Assembly (NCBI RefSeq): GCF_048544455.1
Contig: NC_133536.1
Coordinates: forward strand, 23,314,152-23,378,151
Reading direction: 5' to 3'
Length of the DNA stretch: 64,000 nucleotides
Source: Silene latifolia
Taxonomy: Eukaryota > Streptophyta > Magnoliopsida > Caryophyllales > Caryophyllaceae
In this document: positions 21,166 through 31,535 of the stretch, in pieces
How positions within the stretch are numbered: the stretch's first letter is position 1
How the letters are laid out: every line of letters begins with the position of its first letter
Made by a program: the position numbers and the translations under genes
The notes under the pieces: model-generated
Told to the model about the DNA's origin: nothing
Seen by the model: the letters and a program-made list of their open reading frames with translations, nothing else
Databases searched by the model: none

Positions 21166-21931
21166 GGTGTCTTCAACTTAACTCAATCATTTGACTTTCC
21201 TTATTTATCTATTATTAGTGGTTATAATAACACTCATAATCCCACAATCTCTCTCTTATTTTTACTTACATCCACATATCAACATTCCACTAAATTTTAC
21301 CAAAAAAATAACAAAATTTGAATTTTATCCCTATAACAAAAGTACTTGAAAGCTGACACTATGATAAATTACTTCTTCATTATCCACTAACTAAAGCTTA
21401 GGCCCAAACAATATACACAATTCCCAACTTAGATTTGAAGTAATTAGGATTCTCTCAATTTCCTAAAAAAATGGAGGGTTATTCTATAAACGGCCTAAAT
21501 TTTATTTTGCGATGATCTAACGGACCCGATTTTAACATGAAAAATAAAAGTAAAAGCAAGTGAAATGAAAACAACAATATTAAATTGTGTTATAAGAGTG
21601 AAATAAACCCTTCATTTCTTTTAGAAAATGGACATAATCCTTACTCAATTTGAGGTACCCAAAGAATTTTCAAAATTCAGTAACCCAAGGTGGAATTTAA
21701 CCAAACTTTAAGTACCCAAATGGTAATTTTCAGTTTCTTTGAAATATATCATTCAAAATAAATAATTTTGTTCACATTTTAACTAGACTTTTTTTATCGT
21801 ATAAATGCTGCTTACCGAAATTTCATGCTTGGAGCTTGTTTGAAACTGTTTGTTTCAAATAGGTCCATGTGAGCTTTTTTATTTTTATTTATTTCCAAAT
21901 TACAATTAAAGCCGCTACTTAAAGTATAATA
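21166..21931. other. AT-rich intergenic DNA
   Basis: No gene, RNA or recognisable element seen. Confidence 0.5.
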
Positions 21932-22246
21932 CTCTCTCCAATTTCATATTTTCTTCCCTTTGTTAGTGGGCACGGATATTAAGGAGTTGAATAAAATAAG
22001 AATAAAAGTGTTGGGTGAGGTTTGGTGATAAGAGAGAGTAATGAATAATTATGAGTTAAATAAAAAATGATGAGGTCTAAACATTAAGAAAATTAATAAA
22101 ATATGAGTAAAAAGGTTGACTGCACTTTGGTGATAGGAGAGATGGTTGAATAAAATAATAGTAAAAATTTCCAAAATAAGAAAGGGGAAGAAAACCTGAA
22201 TAATCCGTTTTAGAAAATAGGGAAGAAAATATAGAATAGGAGGGAG
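21932..22246. mobile_element. Stowaway-type MITE (315 bp)
   Basis: Ends CTCTCTCCAATTTCATATTT and its inverse AAAATATAGAATAGGAGGGAG, with TA on both sides. Noncoding interior with degenerate repeats of a GTGATAAGAGAGA-type block. Confidence 0.75.
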
Positions 22247-22296
22247 TAGATCTTATCCTATTACAATTTTCTGTGACCTACTTTAGAAACTCTTTA

Positions 22297-22756
22297 GGAG
22301 GTGTTTGGTTCGCGCGTGGGTATGAGTTTGGAATTAGGAATCATACCCGGGTGGTATGGGTTTGGAACTTGATTCCTCATACCATGTGTTTGTTTCAATT
22401 TCGGGTGGAATGGGATCGAACTTCATCAAAGTTAAAAAAATCTAAAATACAACATTGAAAATAATTATTTTTGATACTAAAAAATCATGAAAATGAAGAG
22501 TTAATCAAATAAATGTAAAAAAAAATTCATTTAAAATGTTCCATTTAAGTTTTTTTTCATGTTTTTTGGTTTTATTACTTGATACACATGGTATCAATCT
22601 CATACCCATCTCCCCCCTTGGGTATGAGAAATCCATACCTCATGGATTTTGAGGTATGGGTATGAAACCCCTATTTTTGCCAAACAAACACTTGGTATGG
22701 GTTTGACTCATTCCAAACTCATACTTCATATCTTTATGAGTTGAACCAAAATCCCC
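22297..22756. mobile_element. Tourist-like (PIF/Harbinger) MITE
   Basis: Ends GGAGGTGTTTGGTTC and the inverse AACCAAAATCCCC, with inner inverted blocks 'GGGTATGAGTTTGGAAT'. TTA on both sides (22294-22296 and 22757-22759) fits PIF/Harbinger. Noncoding, 460 bp. Confidence 0.8.
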
Positions 22757-22759
22757 TTA

Positions 22760-23345
22760 GTCACCATTGATTTGGTTTCGGCGCCAAATCAATCCCAATG
22801 GCCGAGACACTTAAAATAAATAAAAGAAAATTGATCAAAATTACGACCACCCACCCTAACAAGGCCGCTATAGTTTATCAAAACCTGGTCGAAATTGGCA
22901 AAGTAACACTACCTTAAAGCCACCCCGGTCACCCCCGACAAAGGCCGTAACATGCTTTTAAGTAACTGCTAGAAAATGGCCAAGCCAATGTAAGGTGGCT
23001 CGCCCTGATCCACCGGGGCTAGGACCCGACTAGGACCATGATTATTCCAAATTTACGCTTATGAAAACAAGACGGTTTATACTTAATAATTTTCAATGCG
23101 AACAAATATGATAAATCATCCAATAACCCATGAACTCAACAATCCAATTATATGAGTACACACTCCGCACCTTCAAATCCACATTATATCAATCCAAAGT
23201 ATATAATCGATTTTGGCTGAAAATCCGACTACATTTAAACGAACTGGTAATTACACATATCACTAACACTCCTCCACACCCCCCCCACCACCACCACCAC
23301 CACCACCACCACCACCACACCCAGTCGAGACGTATGGTGAACTAA
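22760..23345. other. Intergenic DNA with (CAC)n microsatellite
   Basis: No gene. A pyrimidine and CAC run lies at about 23278-23318; the histidine-rich reading frame over it is a by-product of the microsatellite. The block near 22820-23010 has GGTCG/CGACC words but no clear element. Confidence 0.55.
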
Positions 23346-23668
23346 GAGCATCCATAAAGGTGAGACTCCTCATATTTTCTCTTTAATTTTCTTATTCATC
23401 CACCTCATTTTTCATTAACTTTTCTATTTACCCTCCCCAATTTATATCTACTTCTATACAACAATGAGGTTCATCAACAATATTAATTCATACCCAAATA
23501 TATGGAACTTCCCCAAAAAAACGCACAAATTACTCATATTTTTTTTGGGGACCTCCTCTACAAATGGTGGAGCCTCTAATTAAGAGGAAGTGTGTGCAAT
23601 AATGAGGCTTCTCATTTGAGGAAAAAGAGTACATATAAGGAGGCACTTCTCCACCTTTACGGATCCTC
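23346..23668. mobile_element. Tourist-like MITE, family 'GAGCATCC', copy 1
   Basis: Ends GAGCATCCATAAAGGTGAGAC and the inverse CCACCTTTACGGATCCTC, with TAA on both sides. It is about 85% similar in layout to the copy at 36519-36840, including length (323 and 322 bp). Confidence 0.8.
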
Positions 23669-24100
23669 TAACAATACACTTTCAATACTATACTATCAAC
23701 AACGGATCCAATAGTATTCTTGTTGCGGAAGCTCGCTCTCGCTTTAAAAGAAGTTGTTTTAGCAGCTAAATACTTAGGAATTTCAAAGTTAATAGTAGAG
23801 GGTAATAATTTATGTTTTATTAACTCAATACGTAATACTTGACAAATTCCTTGGAAAATTTCTAGTATTATTAAAGATGTGAAATTAGACCTTCATTTTT
23901 TTGATGAAGTGATAATTAAACACTGTTTTCGTGAAGCCAACAAGGTTGTTGATTTCATGCCTTCTATTGGACATTCATGTCCAACTCTTTCGAGATGGTT
24001 TGAAAGCCGGTGGTTTCAACTTACTACTCTCATTCGAAAAGATGAAATAGATTGGTCTTATCCTGGAGGATCGATCTAATTTTCTTACCTTATAAAAAAA

Positions 24101-25787
24101 CAGCAATTCTCCTATAAGACCGTCCTATAGCATAGGACGGGCCCAAAAGAAGAGAAGCCCAATGAAAAAGTAAATAATTAAAAAACCAAAATAATTTTAT
24201 TAAGATAAGGATGCAGCACTTAGCAAAATTATAACTGACGAGAAGATGGTTAGAGAGAAAAAATAACTCCACCACAAACTTGCGTACGTCTATCAATCAG
24301 TTACTAAATGAGCTTTCCTTGCAGAGTTATGAGCACATTTTTCTTTTCTTTTTATTCACACACTATTAATAGACATTTTGTTCATTAATGATCTATGCCT
24401 TGCCTCACCTTATTTGATGATAACCCTAAAATTAACAATTTTTAAGCTAAAATATTTAGTTTTCAACCTATAAATATTAACACCTCTATGTGAGTGGGTT
24501 TAAAAGCCTTTGTTTTCCACCTACAAGAATTAGTTTTTATGTTATACTAGTAAGTGATAGCTTGTCAATCTAATTACGTGATGTTCAACTTGGATGACAA
24601 TTTTTGTCTTTAACTTAATCAGTAGGGTTTTTAACATATAAGTATAAGTTTTCAAGTTTAAACTTAAAATTTTATATTAAACTGTACTCATTGTAAACAA
24701 AGAGTTATAAAGATAAAATATTGAGTCTAGCGTACATAAAATTTGGGTTTACAAGGTAAGTAAAGTATAGGTTTGACATCAAATATTATGAAAACAAGAC
24801 TAAAACATCTAGGTTTCCATTAGAAAAGTCAAGTTCTTACCTATAGTGACACGATCTTTTGAATAGATTGTTACATAATGGCAATATTGGATATTTGGAT
24901 CGTCGCTATTGCCAAGCCGGCATTAGCATTTTTGATTTCGAGTCATACTTGGTTTTTAAAGGTTAATATACAAGTATTGTCATAGCCAATGTGGGACTCG
25001 AACCCACACCATATGCATTGATGCACATACTCTTCCATTTAAGCTAATTGGCTTTTGATATGCACATAATAAGTTCCAATTCTCCCTATTCTTATAATCT
25101 CACTCAAAGGCACAAGCACCAACAACAATATACATAATAGTCTTGAAGTTAAACCTATTAGTTCTTAACTTTAAACTTAAAGTTCAAAACTCAAAGTTAT
25201 AATTTAAAAAAAAAAACTTTTAATTTGTTTTTACTAACCCAGTCAATTCAACTCGTATCTCAACTTAAAGCATCAAGTATGAATCAACGTCAATGCTTAA
25301 TTAATATTGCTTAACCTAGACTTTAAAGAGTAAATTTTCATATTAAAAAGACATATCAATTGTCAAAAATCATTGAGCCAAACCCCAAAAATCAAGCAAA
25401 ACTTAAAAGTAATAAATTTAACACAACCGCATAAATCAGATAATCATGGTTGAATAATAAATTACTCCATACATGTGATAGTATGATACTTACCTTCACC
25501 TTGAGATCGATATTGATCAATTCGTATAATTGGATACCAATGATATATTATGGTGAGAGAAAAATTAAGGAGTACGGATATGGGAGGTAGATAGATTGAA
25601 AGAAAAAGGAGGCAAGTAAATGAAGAAATTTTTAAATTGAAAAAAAAAAAAGAGAGGGGGATATGGGAGGTTATATTATTTTGGCTGTCAAAAAAATGGG
25701 TAGAGGTTTTGGATACTTATATAATACGGATTGGGCTTTAAAGAGAGCGGTCTTATGGTATAAGACCGCCTCATACAACAATTGGTG
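24101..25787. mobile_element. TIR element inserted in LINE poly(A) tail
   Basis: Left end CAGCAATTCTCCTATAAGACC, right end inverted as CACCAATTGTTGTATGAGGC, followed inside by GACCGTCCTATAGCATAGGACGG and its counterpart GCGGTCTTATGGTATAAGACCGC. Flanked by A runs (ATAAAAAAA and TAAAAAAAA) consistent with a 9-bp Mutator-type duplication, though in poly(A) this cannot be proven. About 1.69 kb, AT-rich, no ORF. It contains a tRNA-like stretch at 24985-25052. Confidence 0.6.
24985..25052 (-). pseudogene. tRNA-derived relic with A and B boxes
   Basis: The minus strand reads from GCCAATTAGCTTAAATGG to CCCACATTGGC, 68 nt. The acceptor halves GCCAAT and ATTGGC pair fully, GTGGGTTCGAGTCCCAC forms a perfect T arm with a B box, and TAGCTTAAATGG is one base off the A-box consensus. 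The anticodon arm is irregular (8-nt loop with CAT), so it is probably a tRNA pseudogene or a SINE head rather than a working tRNA. Confidence 0.55.
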
Positions 25788-25989
25788 TAAAAAAAAAATA
25801 CTATACTATCAACTTTAATGCGGAGAATAACAAAGGATTCCTCAACCGTTGAAATTGGGCTTAATTAAATGCTAAATTGGGCTTAATTCTAGCTTTCAAT
25901 ACTATCAATTTTAACGCTTAATTCTAGATTCGGCCCATTCGGGTCCAGTCCAGACCGGATAACATCCCTCATTGATTTAGGGGGAAGTG

Positions 25990-26855
25990 ATAACTAAGCC
26001 CCAAACGTTTGCCACTACGTGCAAATTAGCCCCATAACATTTTATACGTGTAATGTTCAATTTGCCCAATTAGAGATATCCGAGTAAATTTTTCGCCGGA
26101 AATATTGACATGGCACCGGAAAGACGTCTAGGATATTAGATTAAATAAATAATAAATAAATAAAAAAGCAAGAATTATCACCTCACTTTTATCACTCGTT
26201 ACTTCCTCCCTCTTCTCTCCCACTCTCATACGAAGTATATTTTAAGCTCCTTCCATCCGATCCATTTTTTCTATTTTTTTCATCACTATTTTGTTGTTTG
26301 TTGTAGCCTACACTGATTCTCATATATCATCCACCATTTTTGTAATTAAAGTTTAGCAAGTATCACAAAAACTGAAAAAAAAATGAAATTTGGGGAAAAT
26401 TGAGTTTATGCACAGTACACTTATATACCGCCATTTTTACACGGTTTGAGCTCGAAAATTAACAATGGCGTGAAGAAGATAGGAAGCAATTAAAAGACGT
26501 AAGAAATAAAAATAATGGGGTTAATTTATTATCTAAAGGCGAAAGAAGATAGGAAGCAATAAACTAAAAATTAACAATGGCGATGAAGAAGATAGGAAGC
26601 AATAAATTGAAATCTGTCAATATTTAAAATCATGTTTTTTTTTAAAAAAAAATTATTATTTAATTTAATCTATCCTAGTCATCTTTCCGGTGGCACGTCA
26701 ATATTTTTCGGCGAGAAATTCTCTCGGAAATCTCTAATTGGGGCGAATTGCACATCAGATATAACTAATGAGGTTAATTTATACGTATAAAATGTTATGA
26801 GGCTAATTTGCACGTAATGACAAATGTTTGGGACTACCAACCCATAATTTATTTA
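25990..26855. mobile_element. Long-TIR element (Mutator-like?)
   Basis: About 170-180 bp at each end are inverted copies: GTGCAAATTAGCCCCATAAC, ATTTTATACGTGTAA, ATTAGAGATATCCGAG and GGCACCGGAAAGACGTCTAGG on the left recur inverted on the right with about 80% identity. The exact ends and target duplication are unclear. The interior has three copies of GAAGATAGGAAGCAAT (26471, 26541, 26587 region). No ORF. Confidence 0.6.
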
Positions 26856-26883
26856 ATTTAAGCTTACTGTCTTACCATATGAA

Positions 26884-27203
26884 GGGGTGTGCGTTATCCG
26901 GTTAGGAGCAGACATGCCGAAATCTACAAAACCGTAATTAAAACTTTCAGTCCGGTTTGTGGCCCATCAATTTTGATGGATTTCGATTTCCAATTCGGAT
27001 TTGACTAAAATGACCAAATTACGCATTTAACTTTTTATTTCTTAGAGTAGTTTATATAAGTTCCTTTATATGTTTCCTAAACATGCTAAATTCCGATTCG
27101 GTCCGGTCTTGGACCAAAATTTCTGGTCCGATTCCAAACCATCCATTTTTGCCATTCCGGTCTTGGTCCAATCTCGTTCCAACCGGACCCGTGCACAATC
27201 ATT
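26884..27203. mobile_element. hAT-like MITE, tentative
   Basis: Left GGGGTGTGCGTTATCCGGTT and right (inverted) ATTGTGCACGGGTCCGGTTGG are imperfect inverted ends; the interior is rich in GGTCC/CCGGT words. The 'GGGGTGTGC' start is common in plant hAT MITEs. A CTACCAACCCATAATT word on each side (26835 and 27298) may reflect an older insertion. Low confidence. Confidence 0.35.
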
Positions 27204-27667
27204 ATGAACATGGCCCGTGAATAAGTAAATTTGGTCCAAAGGACAAAGGCAAACAAAATAAATCGGAGAAAAATGACCAAGTATTGAGAGTTACACCTAC
27301 CAACCCATAATTATTTATAAATATAATCCTTTTCCTAAGAAAAAAAATGAAAGAACATGCAAACTTGTTTGAATTAGGACAATCAACATGTTATCAAGTG
27401 GACTTTTGACAACCTTATTATTCTCATATCAAATTTTGTAATTAGAACAAGTCATCCATTATTACGCTGTCATAGATAACTTCGCAAATTATACATTCAT
27501 GTTCTTCTCCATCATTTGTTTCAATTATTATTACTATCTTAATAATAATAACTAGCATACATGATCAAGCAAGCAACATGCTCTGACTTATTCTTCCAAC
27601 ATTTATCCCTAACATCAAACTCATAATTCCCTTAAACATCTCTTAATCTTAATTCCTACTCTATTTC
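27204..27667. promoter_or_regulatory. Upstream region of the GT92 gene
   Basis: AT-rich, no ORF. TATTTATAAATATAAT near 27310 is a possible but distant TATA region; no closer convincing core promoter is seen. The 60 bp before the ATG are pyrimidine-rich, as in many plant leaders. Confidence 0.3.
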
Positions 27668-29431
27668 ATGGAGTCGCGGGCGGTCCAAAAAGGTTTACGG
27701 GTACTCAAGTCGAAAAAGTCGTTCCTAGTACGATTGTTCTTTTTCTTGTTCGTCTTTCTTTTTGTATTTCATGTAATCAAGTTCGAATCCAGGAAGCCTT
27801 TTCTTCTTTCGTCCAATTTCATGGAAATTCCTGATTTTTCCCTTTCGATTGCTAGCAAATCAGTTAATACAAAACCCAACTCCGAGTATCATAGAATAAA
27901 AGATATAACAATCGAAAACACCGTTTTATTTCCTGATTTTGTGTTAGTAATTCTAACAAATAATGCCAAGGTTACGCCTTTGTATGATGTCGTTAATTAC
28001 AGAATTGACTGTGTTTATAGCACAGAGTCTGTGGAGGAAAATAGTAGCATTGCTTATCCAATGTTGTCTATTGATGAGCATAATTCCGGCGAATCACGAT
28101 GGTTAGTACGGTGCCCATTACCGCCAGGGATCAGCACAACCGCAATTGGGTTGCAATTACACCATGACACGGTAGGTCACGTGGCGTCAGAAAATGGGAC
28201 CATTATGTCATGGGGTAATAACAAGTTAGTCTATGAGGCGGCGTTCGATGGAGAAGACGTAGCTGCAATTTTTGTCAAGGGTTTAGGCCTAAACGGCGAA
28301 AAAAAGTCTGACCCAAATCAGTTTAAATGTCGATTTGGTAATGATATCGCGCTAATTACAAAAGCGATCACAGCTGCACAAGAAGTCATCCGGTGTCCCC
28401 TGCCTCAAGGTGTGTCAAGATCAAGTATTTTGAAGAACAATGAGGCGGTTCATGTTACAATCGAAAGGAGGATCGATTCCAAGGAGTATATTGTACCGTC
28501 AATTGCCAAATTACAGAAGAGCGACGATAGTAATGGTTATGTACAAGGGGATGATAATAAGTATGAGCTTTGTGCTTGTACTATGGTATGGAATCAGGCC
28601 GCCTTCATTAGGGAATGGATAGTTTACCATGGTTGGCTCGGGATTCAACGATGGTTTGTGTATGATAATAATAGTAATGATGGATTAGACGAAGAAATTA
28701 ACGATCTTAATCTAGAAAATTATAATGTGAGTCGGCATACTTGGCCGTGGCTTAAGTCACAAGAAGCTGGTTTTGCACATTGCTTGCTAAGGGCTAGGGA
28801 TCAATGTAATTGGGTCGCGTTCTTTGATGTCGATGAATTCTTCTATTTCCCTCCTCCAAAGGTAAGGAATAACGATAAGGTCGATCGTAGAGGACGGGAT
28901 GCTCTACTCTCTATAGTGCAAAATATGTCATCTACACCATTAAAAGGTCAAATCAAAACAAATTGTCATAATTTTGGACCCTCAGGACTAAAGGCAAGTC
29001 CTAAGGAAGGTGTGTCATTAGGGTACACATGTCGGGTCAAGATATCCGACAGGCATAAATCCATAGTACGTCCTGACACGGTGGACGAGTCTCTCTTAAA
29101 TCGAGTTCATCATTTTGAGTTGAAGACTGGTTTTTCAGGGAAGACTCTGTCTTCAACGGAGGCCGTGATCAACCATTACAAATATCCTGTCTGGGATGTT
29201 TTTAAGGCGAAGTTTGAAAGAAGAGTTTCCGCGTATGTTGTTGATTGGAAAGAAAACAAAAATGAAGAATCGAAGGATCGGACACCCGGGTTAGGAACAC
29301 AAGCCATTGAACCACAAGATTGGCATCTAAAGTTTTGTGAGGTTTGGGATACAAGATTAAGGGACTTCATAAGAGCTAATTTGGCTGATCCTATTACTAC
29401 ATTGCTCCCATGGCAGAGGTCTGGTCAATGA
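27668..29431 (+). CDS. Glycosyltransferase family 92 (DUF23) protein
   Basis: Single-exon, 587-residue protein. A short basic N-terminus is followed by one membrane segment (about residues 19-38, Phe/Leu/Val-rich), a stem region, and a GT92 domain from about residue 298 to 535. The domain opens with 'CACTMVWNQAAFIREWIVYH' and 'VYDNNSNDG'. The DxD metal-nucleotide-sugar motif is D387-V-D389 within 'WVAFFDVDEFF'; 'HHFELKTG' (about 481) and 'VINHYKYPVWD' (about 500) are further family blocks. GT92 includes plant beta-1,4-galactan synthases (GALS), but the longer N-terminal region and overall layout are more like the uncharacterised At1g27200 group. Topology suggests a type II Golgi enzyme making wall polysaccharide or glycoprotein glycans; donor and acceptor are not shown by the sequence. 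The first Met fits because the anchor follows at the usual distance. Intact; the tRNA-Glu duplication starts 300 bp downstream. Confidence 0.92.
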   Translation: MESRAVQKGLRVLKSKKSFLVRLFFFLFVFLFVFHVIKFESRKPFLLSSNFMEIPDFSLSIASKSVNTKPNSEYHRIKDITIENTVLFPDFVLVILTNNAKVTPLYDVVNYRIDCVYSTESVEENSSIAYPMLSIDEHNSGESRWLVRCPLPPGISTTAIGLQLHHDTVGHVASENGTIMSWGNNKLVYEAAFDGEDVAAIFVKGLGLNGEKKSDPNQFKCRFGNDIALITKAITAAQEVIRCPLPQGVSRSSILKNNEAVHVTIERRIDSKEYIVPSIAKLQKSDDSNGYVQGDDNKYELCACTMVWNQAAFIREWIVYHGWLGIQRWFVYDNNSNDGLDEEINDLNLENYNVSRHTWPWLKSQEAGFAHCLLRARDQCNWVAFFDVDEFFYFPPPKVRNNDKVDRRGRDALLSIVQNMSSTPLKGQIKTNCHNFGPSGLKASPKEGVSLGYTCRVKISDRHKSIVRPDTVDESLLNRVHHFELKTGFSGKTLSSTEAVINHYKYPVWDVFKAKFERRVSAYVVDWKENKNEESKDRTPGLGTQAIEPQDWHLKFCEVWDTRLRDFIRANLADPITTLLPWQRSGQ

Positions 29432-29766
29432 TTATTTTAGCTTAGCTATATACATGAGTAAATGATATACAATTGATTGTTGTATGCATAGATCGTTACA
29501 AATTCTTTTGTAAGACGGTTATTATAACTTGTGGGTTTTCAAGATAAAACCTATTTCAGTTTTTCGGTAGGATAAAGTACGAGTGACCACAATAAGGTGT
29601 GGTATTGTAAAAATGATAACATTTATTTGAATTTTGAATTTACTTCCACTTTTACATGATGCGTAACACAACGATAAACGATAATTTTACTTGATAGGTC
29701 GACCATTATGTGGTAAATTTTTATGATTTTTATGCCTTAGATAATTTTAACTATCTATAATCAAAT

Positions 29767-29975
29767 GGGTTTGGTGTGGTGGTTGCTCAACTCATCCGTT
29801 AACTATGAGATCAGGGGTTCGATCCCTACTCATGGGAATGGAATGGAGCAAATTCTTTGTCCAGTTGTTTACCTTTTCGTGAGAGCACCCGCGGCGAGAG
29901 AATTATTATTGTCGACACATTGTTGTCGACGGTCGACTGTGGACACCCCGATTTAAACCAAAAAAATAATTATAA
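29767..29975 (+). mobile_element. tRNA-derived SINE
   Basis: It starts GGGTTTGGTGTGGTGG (A-box region) with a B box GGGGTTCGATCCC at 29814-29826, a non-tRNA body, and a short A-rich end near 29965. It is absent from the matching place in duplication copy 2, so it is a clean insertion. Confidence 0.7.
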
Positions 29976-30052
29976 TTATCTCTATCTAATTAGATTAGAT
30001 TGAAGTCATATATGTGTTGCACAAGTCACAACCGAGAACGAGTTTTATATTA

Positions 30053-30193
30053 CTCCCTCTATTTCACAGATTATTTGTTTTTTCTATCACTCACCCTCAA
30101 TTTATCCACTTGTTATTTAGTAATTTGCCCCTTCCTTTTTTCTTGTTATTTGTGCCAAAACTAAAGGAGAATAATTGATCAGGACGGAGGGGG
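30053..30193. mobile_element. Stowaway MITE (141 bp)
   Basis: Ends CTCCCTCTATTTCACAG and CAGGACGGAGGGGG with TA on both sides. It is inserted in duplication copy 1 at a place that is intact in copy 2 apart from a different insertion. Confidence 0.82.
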
Positions 30194-30294
30194 TAGTATT
30201 GATTAAATTTTCAATTCATTAATGTGGAGTATTTAGTTTTAAACCTTATACATATCCTACACAATTTGCTGATTTGTTGAACAAAAACAGCAAC

Positions 30295-30481
30295 AGTTAG
30301 TCTTGCTTGTGACGGGCTAATTCCGTCACAAGCTTGTGACCTCTCACAAAAAGGGAGAGGGGACAAGGTGAGACACCTCCCATGTGCTTCCCACTCACCT
30401 CTCAATGGGTATTTTGTGAGAGAAAACGGTACCCGTCACAAGCTTGCGACGGGTACCTCCGTTACAAATGAGAATTTGTGA
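30295..30481. mobile_element. 187-bp MITE, family A copy 1
   Basis: Flanked by AACAGCAAC and AACAGCAAA (9 bp, one mismatch). The middle block (CCTCTCACAA...CTCCCATGTG...CCCACTCAC...TTTTGTGAGAGAAAA) and the end GAGAATTTGTGA are shared with the element at 58666-58853. Subterminal palindromes are TTGTGACGG/CCGTCACAA and GGTACCCGTC/GACGGGTACC. Confidence 0.7.
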
Positions 30482-30610
30482 AACAGCAAACTAAATGTAC
30501 ACAAATTACATATTTACATGCCGTAGATACGTAAAAATTGTGCTCTATCTTCAATGTGACAGTCGAATAAAAGGGGTCAAAAACATTAGTTCGTCTTTAT
30601 ATTCACATCT

Positions 30611-30682
30611 TCCGATGTCGTCCAGCGGTTAGGATATCTGGCTTTCACCCAGGAGACCCGGGTTCGATTCCCGGCATCGGAA
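30611..30682 (+). tRNA. tRNA-Glu (anticodon TTC), copy 1
   Basis: A 72-nt cloverleaf: acceptor TCCGATG pairs with CATCGGA, discriminator A; anticodon loop CTTTCAC with TTC; T arm CCGGGTTCGATTCCCGG with B box. Very close to the known plant cytosolic tRNA-Glu(UUC). No intron. A T6 Pol III terminator follows. Confidence 0.95.
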
Positions 30683-30688
30683 TTTTTT
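30683..30688 (+). terminator. Pol III terminator of tRNA-Glu copy 1
   Basis: TTTTTT directly after the tRNA 3' end. Confidence 0.75.
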
Positions 30689-30827
30689 GCTTTTTCCCTT
30701 CTGCACACCCAATTAGCTTGTGGAAAACTATCAGCGCCTGTTTGTGATTTTTATGCCCTTAGATAATTAAATTAGATTGAAGTCATATAGTATCGCACAA
30801 GTCTCAACCGAGAACGAGTTTTATATT

Positions 30828-31222
30828 TGATGGACCTAGTTCATATAAAACATGTAGAAAGGAATACTTGAATTCCTACGGAAGCGTATGTTACCAAGAT
30901 CTTAGGAGCTGAACCACCGTTTGATCACCCGTATCAGCTCCCACTATATGGTAGCTCTCTTTTTCTCTTGCGTATGTTTTTTTATGTTGTCTCACACTAA
31001 CTTATTTCAGGAGATCCAATGACTACCCTATTTATAGTGGAAGAATAGTCAATTGGAATAGGACTTTAATTTCACAAAATCTTATCGTAAACTATATTTC
31101 CTAAGTCTATTTAACTTATCCAATAAGTTTTCTTGACTTCTCCATAAGTCTTTCCATTATTATATTAGGGTACTTATCATATGTGGACTCATAATTTGTA
31201 TTAGACTTAAAATTATTCAACA
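30828..31222 (-). mobile_element. Solo LTR with 5-bp target duplication
   Basis: Minus-strand reading starts TGTTGAATAATTTTAAG and ends CTAGGTCCATCA; ATATT flanks both sides (30823-30827 and 31223-31227). At 395 bp with TG..CA ends it fits a solo LTR, probably copia-type (inference from size). It sits only in duplication copy 2, so it is younger than the duplication. Confidence 0.72.
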
Positions 31223-31463
31223 ATATTGGTATTTAATAATTAAATCTTTTATTGAATTTTCACTTCATTAATTAATGTGGAGTATTTAGTTTTAAATCTT
31301 ATTATACATATCCTACGCAATTTGCTGATTTGTTGAGCAAAAATAGTGAAACTAAATGTACACAAATTACATGCCGTAGATACGCAAAAATTGTGCTCCA
31401 TCTTGAATTTGACAACCACAGCAAAGGAAACAAATATGGTAGTCCGTCTTAATAATCATACCT

Positions 31464-31535
31464 TCCGATGTCGTCCAGCGGTTAGGATATCTGGCTTTCA
31501 CCCAGGAGACCCGGGTTCGATTCCCGGCATCGGAA
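31464..31535 (+). tRNA. tRNA-Glu (anticodon TTC), copy 2
   Basis: Identical over all 72 nt to the copy at 30611. Followed by CTTTTGTTTTTCC, which offers T4 and T5 stretches as Pol III terminators. All pairing and both internal promoter boxes are intact, so both copies are probably functional. Confidence 0.95.

Larger units (their letters stand above)
23701..25796 (+). mobile_element. 5'-truncated LINE with 17-bp target duplication, split by a TIR element
   Basis: The LINE part (23701-24100) matches the last 400 bp of the LINE at 37465-39271 and runs into an A-rich tail. The tail is cut by the element at 24101-25787 and resumes as a short A run to 25796. The 17-bp AATACTATACTATCAAC stands on both sides (23684-23700 and 25797-25813), a classic LINE target duplication with no mismatch, so this insertion is fairly young. 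The RNase H frame is truncated and dead. Confidence 0.8.

Noticed and set aside
23130-23345. Histidine-rich open frame
   Set aside because: It is a translation of a (CAC)n microsatellite with no gene features.
24985-25052. Functional tRNA gene
   Set aside because: The anticodon arm does not fold into a normal 5-bp stem with a 7-nt loop, and the sequence lies inside a transposon.
23701-25796. LINE-mediated 3' transduction of 1.7 kb of flanking DNA
   Set aside because: The 1.7 kb has its own inverted ends and is bounded by A runs on both sides, so insertion into the poly(A) tail is simpler.
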